Shown here piece by piece: positions 33,052 through 34,175 of a stretch of 34,175 bases of DNA. This DNA comes from Lachnospiraceae bacterium. Lineage in GTDB: Bacteria; Bacillota; Clostridia; Lachnospirales; Lachnospiraceae. The translations under genes and the position numbers were made by a program. Below the pieces are notes generated by a model. That model was not told where the DNA came from and ran no database searches. It saw only the letters and a program-made list of their open reading frames with translations. Numbering within the stretch: position 1 is the stretch's first letter; every line of letters begins with the position of its first letter. The DNA lies in NCBI GenBank assembly GCA_017613435.1, contig JAGADU010000049.1, forward strand, positions 1-34,175, read 5' to 3'.

Positions 33052-33948
33052 TTATCGGTTAACCAATGCATCCACTTCTCTTACCAGATTTCCTATCTCA
33101 GGTTTCGAAAGCTGTGCATCCGCTCCGAGCGCTTCACCTTTCTTTCTCATTTCCTCATTGATGAGAGAGGAAAAGATAACTACGGGAAGGGTTTTGAGCT
33201 TGCTGTCGTCCTTAATAAGTTTCAACAGCCTGAATCCGTCCATTCTGGGCATCTCGATATCCGTAATCACCAATTGACAGACTTCGTTGATTATTCCTTT
33301 TTGCTGTGCATCGCAAATTATGTCCCACGCTTCCTGTCCGTCGTCGCAAGACATTACATTGGTATATCCGGCTTTTATCAGAGATTCTTTTACGAGTTTC
33401 TTCAAAAGAGCCGAATCCTCGGCGAAAACAATCGGAATATCGTTTCTTCTTCTTTCGCCGAGTTCTTCGATTTCGGAGAATTTAATACCGGTTTCGGGAT
33501 TGATGTCCGAAACGATTTTCTCGAAATCAAGGATTACTATCAGTTTTCCGTTTATATTAACGATTCCCGTGGAAATGCCGTCGTTCGTATTTGACAATGT
33601 TGTTTCGGGCTTCATGATCTGAGTCCACGAAACTCTGTGAATACCGATTACGTTTTCAACATGGAATGCCACGTCAAGTTTGTTGAAATTCGTAATGATG
33701 AAAAGACCGCCGGGTTTTCCTTCCCCGAGCTGCAGGCAGTTTGAAAGATCTACCGCCGTAATCATGGTATCTCTCGGCATAAAAATACCTTCGATACTCG
33801 GATGTGAATTGGGAATAGGCGTAACTTCCTGATAATTGATAATTTCTCTTATCTTGGCAACATTAATCCCGTACGAATTGCCCGCTATGGTAAATTCGAG
33901 AACTTCAAGTTCATTAGTTCCGCTTTCCATAAGAATCTTGCTTTCCAT
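33052..33948 (-). CDS. cheV: chemotaxis coupling protein CheV (CheW + receiver)
   Basis: A 298-residue protein that couples chemoreceptors to the CheA kinase and is itself phosphorylated. Residues 13-160 form a CheW-like domain (LEVLEFTIAGNSYGINVAKIREI, then IVNINGKLIVILDFEKI). Residues 170-296 form a receiver: acidic pocket E177/D178, phosphoacceptor D230 in VITDIEMPRMDG, S260 in VVIFSS and K282 in LSKPE, all in the expected order. I chose ATG 33948 because GGAGAGGGG precedes it; a longer frame to 34014 would pass through a terminator T-run. Its presence implies a motile organism. It is monocistronic or leads into the charged membrane protein gene. Confidence 0.95.
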   Translation of the reverse strand: MESKILMESGTNELEVLEFTIAGNSYGINVAKIREIINYQEVTPIPNSHPSIEGIFMPRDTMITAVDLSNCLQLGEGKPGGLFIITNFNKLDVAFHVENVIGIHRVSWTQIMKPETTLSNTNDGISTGIVNINGKLIVILDFEKIVSDINPETGIKFSEIEELGERRRNDIPIVFAEDSALLKKLVKESLIKAGYTNVMSCDDGQEAWDIICDAQQKGIINEVCQLVITDIEMPRMDGFRLLKLIKDDSKLKTLPVVIFSSLINEEMRKKGEALGADAQLSKPEIGNLVREVDALVNR

Positions 33949-33999
33949 AACCCCTCTCCTCATACATATATTGCGACCGTTCGGCCGTTTTACGCGTAT

Positions 34000-34038
34000 A
34001 AAAAAAATACACATGATTATTATAACATAATCATGTGT
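34000..34038 (-). terminator. intrinsic terminator of the tRNA-Pro transcript
   Basis: ACACATGATTAT and ATAATCATGTGT form a perfect 12-pair stem with a six-base loop, followed on the minus strand by A and eight Ts. It lies 22 bases after the 3' end of the tRNA and just upstream of cheV. Confidence 0.92.
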
Positions 34039-34060
34039 AAAACAACAGTAAAAATAAAAA

Positions 34061-34135
34061 TCGGAGTGACAAGATTTGAACTTGCGACCTCTGCCTCCCT
34101 AAGACAGCGCTCTAGCCAAACTGAGCCACACCCCG
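34061..34135 (-). tRNA. tRNA-Pro (anticodon AGG)
   Basis: A 75-base cloverleaf on the minus strand. Acceptor stem CGGGGTG pairs with CACTCCG with one G-T wobble; D-stem GCTC/GAGC; anticodon stem CTGTC/GGCAG with loop TTAGGGA; T-stem GCAAG/CTTGT with loop TTCAAAT; discriminator A. The anticodon bases 34-36 are AGG, reading CCU proline codons. The 3' CCA is not encoded and must be added. G37 is present as usual for tRNA-Pro. Most bacteria use UGG, GGG or CGG for proline, so A34 is unusual. Confidence 0.95.
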
Positions 34136-34163
34136 ATATGCGGTTTTTCAACTCGCAACGACT

Positions 34164-34169
34164 ATTATA
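34164..34169 (-). promoter_or_regulatory. -10 element of the tRNA-Pro promoter
   Basis: A perfect TATAAT on the minus strand lies 28 bases upstream of the tRNA 5' end. The -35 box would lie beyond the window edge, so only half of the promoter can be seen. Confidence 0.5.
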
Positions 34170-34175
34170 TCCAAA

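Noticed and set aside
33964-33992. Sigma-D (flagellar) type promoter for cheV: TAAA with GCAATAT downstream on the minus strand
   Set aside because: The spacing is 2 bases shorter than the sigma-28 consensus and only part of the -10 matches; too weak to list as a feature, although such control would make sense for cheV.

Overview
The window looks like chromosomal core DNA of a low-to-mid G+C Gram-positive anaerobe, most likely a motile member of the Lachnospiraceae (Butyrivibrio/Roseburia-like). The main reasons are a DUF4364 winged-helix protein, a DUF6062-like protein, a single-chain FGAM synthase of the clostridial size class, strong Shine-Dalgarno sequences, TTGACA/TATAAT-type promoters and a CheV. 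This placement rests on gene content recognised by eye, not on a search. Nearly all genes are on the minus strand. Exceptions are the SPFH + ribbon-helix-helix pair (17096-18327) and the DUF6062-like gene (21872-22639). I saw no insertion sequence, prophage, CRISPR array or rRNA. No gap without a gene exceeds 300 bases; the largest is 13728-13955 (228 bases), and it holds two promoters and a terminator.

Reading the minus strand from the left block's upstream end: groES-groEL (13727-11790) is followed after 32 bases by a polar amino-acid ABC importer (binding lipoprotein, permease, ATPase). Then come purL, a small zinc-ribbon membrane protein, a tiny lipoprotein, hisC, a COG2426 membrane protein, a methyltransferase, hsp33, malic enzyme, DUF4364 and the start of a further gene cut by the window edge. 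Gaps are short (0-53 bases) and no convincing terminator lies inside, so this is a long co-directional housekeeping cluster.

The region 13956-18363 is the most distinctive. Two surface proteins of the same design (signal peptide, ectodomain, Glu-rich linker, C-terminal membrane anchor, Lys/Arg tail) are a PIG-L/LmbE-type deacetylase and a GLUG-like beta-helix protein. They are transcribed divergently from an SPFH (band-7) membrane protein and an Arc-type ribbon-helix-helix regulator. Three helically phased TGATATC(A/G) sites sit on the predicted start point of the SPFH transcript, which strongly suggests an autoregulated operator.

The aspartate pathway block (18380-21697) has hom, a phosphoglycerate-mutase-like protein and lysC. 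The middle protein has lost its cap domain and nearly every metal-binding residue, and looks like a pseudoenzyme. To the right are a beta-CASP metallo-beta-lactamase nuclease, 5-formyl-THF cyclo-ligase, D-aminoacyl-tRNA deacylase, an EamA transporter, a large dynamin-like GTPase with an unrecognised N-terminal domain, ung, hisF and hisH. Next is a 609-residue highly charged single-pass membrane protein with EID-type short motifs resembling the CheY-binding motif of FliM/FliY, then cheV and a tRNA-Pro with the unusual anticodon AGG.

The best candidates for new biology are the SPFH/RHH operator system with its divergent surface pair, the degenerate PGM-like protein between hom and lysC, the possible leader/small RNA upstream of groES, the charged protein next to cheV, and the duplicated Cys/His motif protein at 21872.
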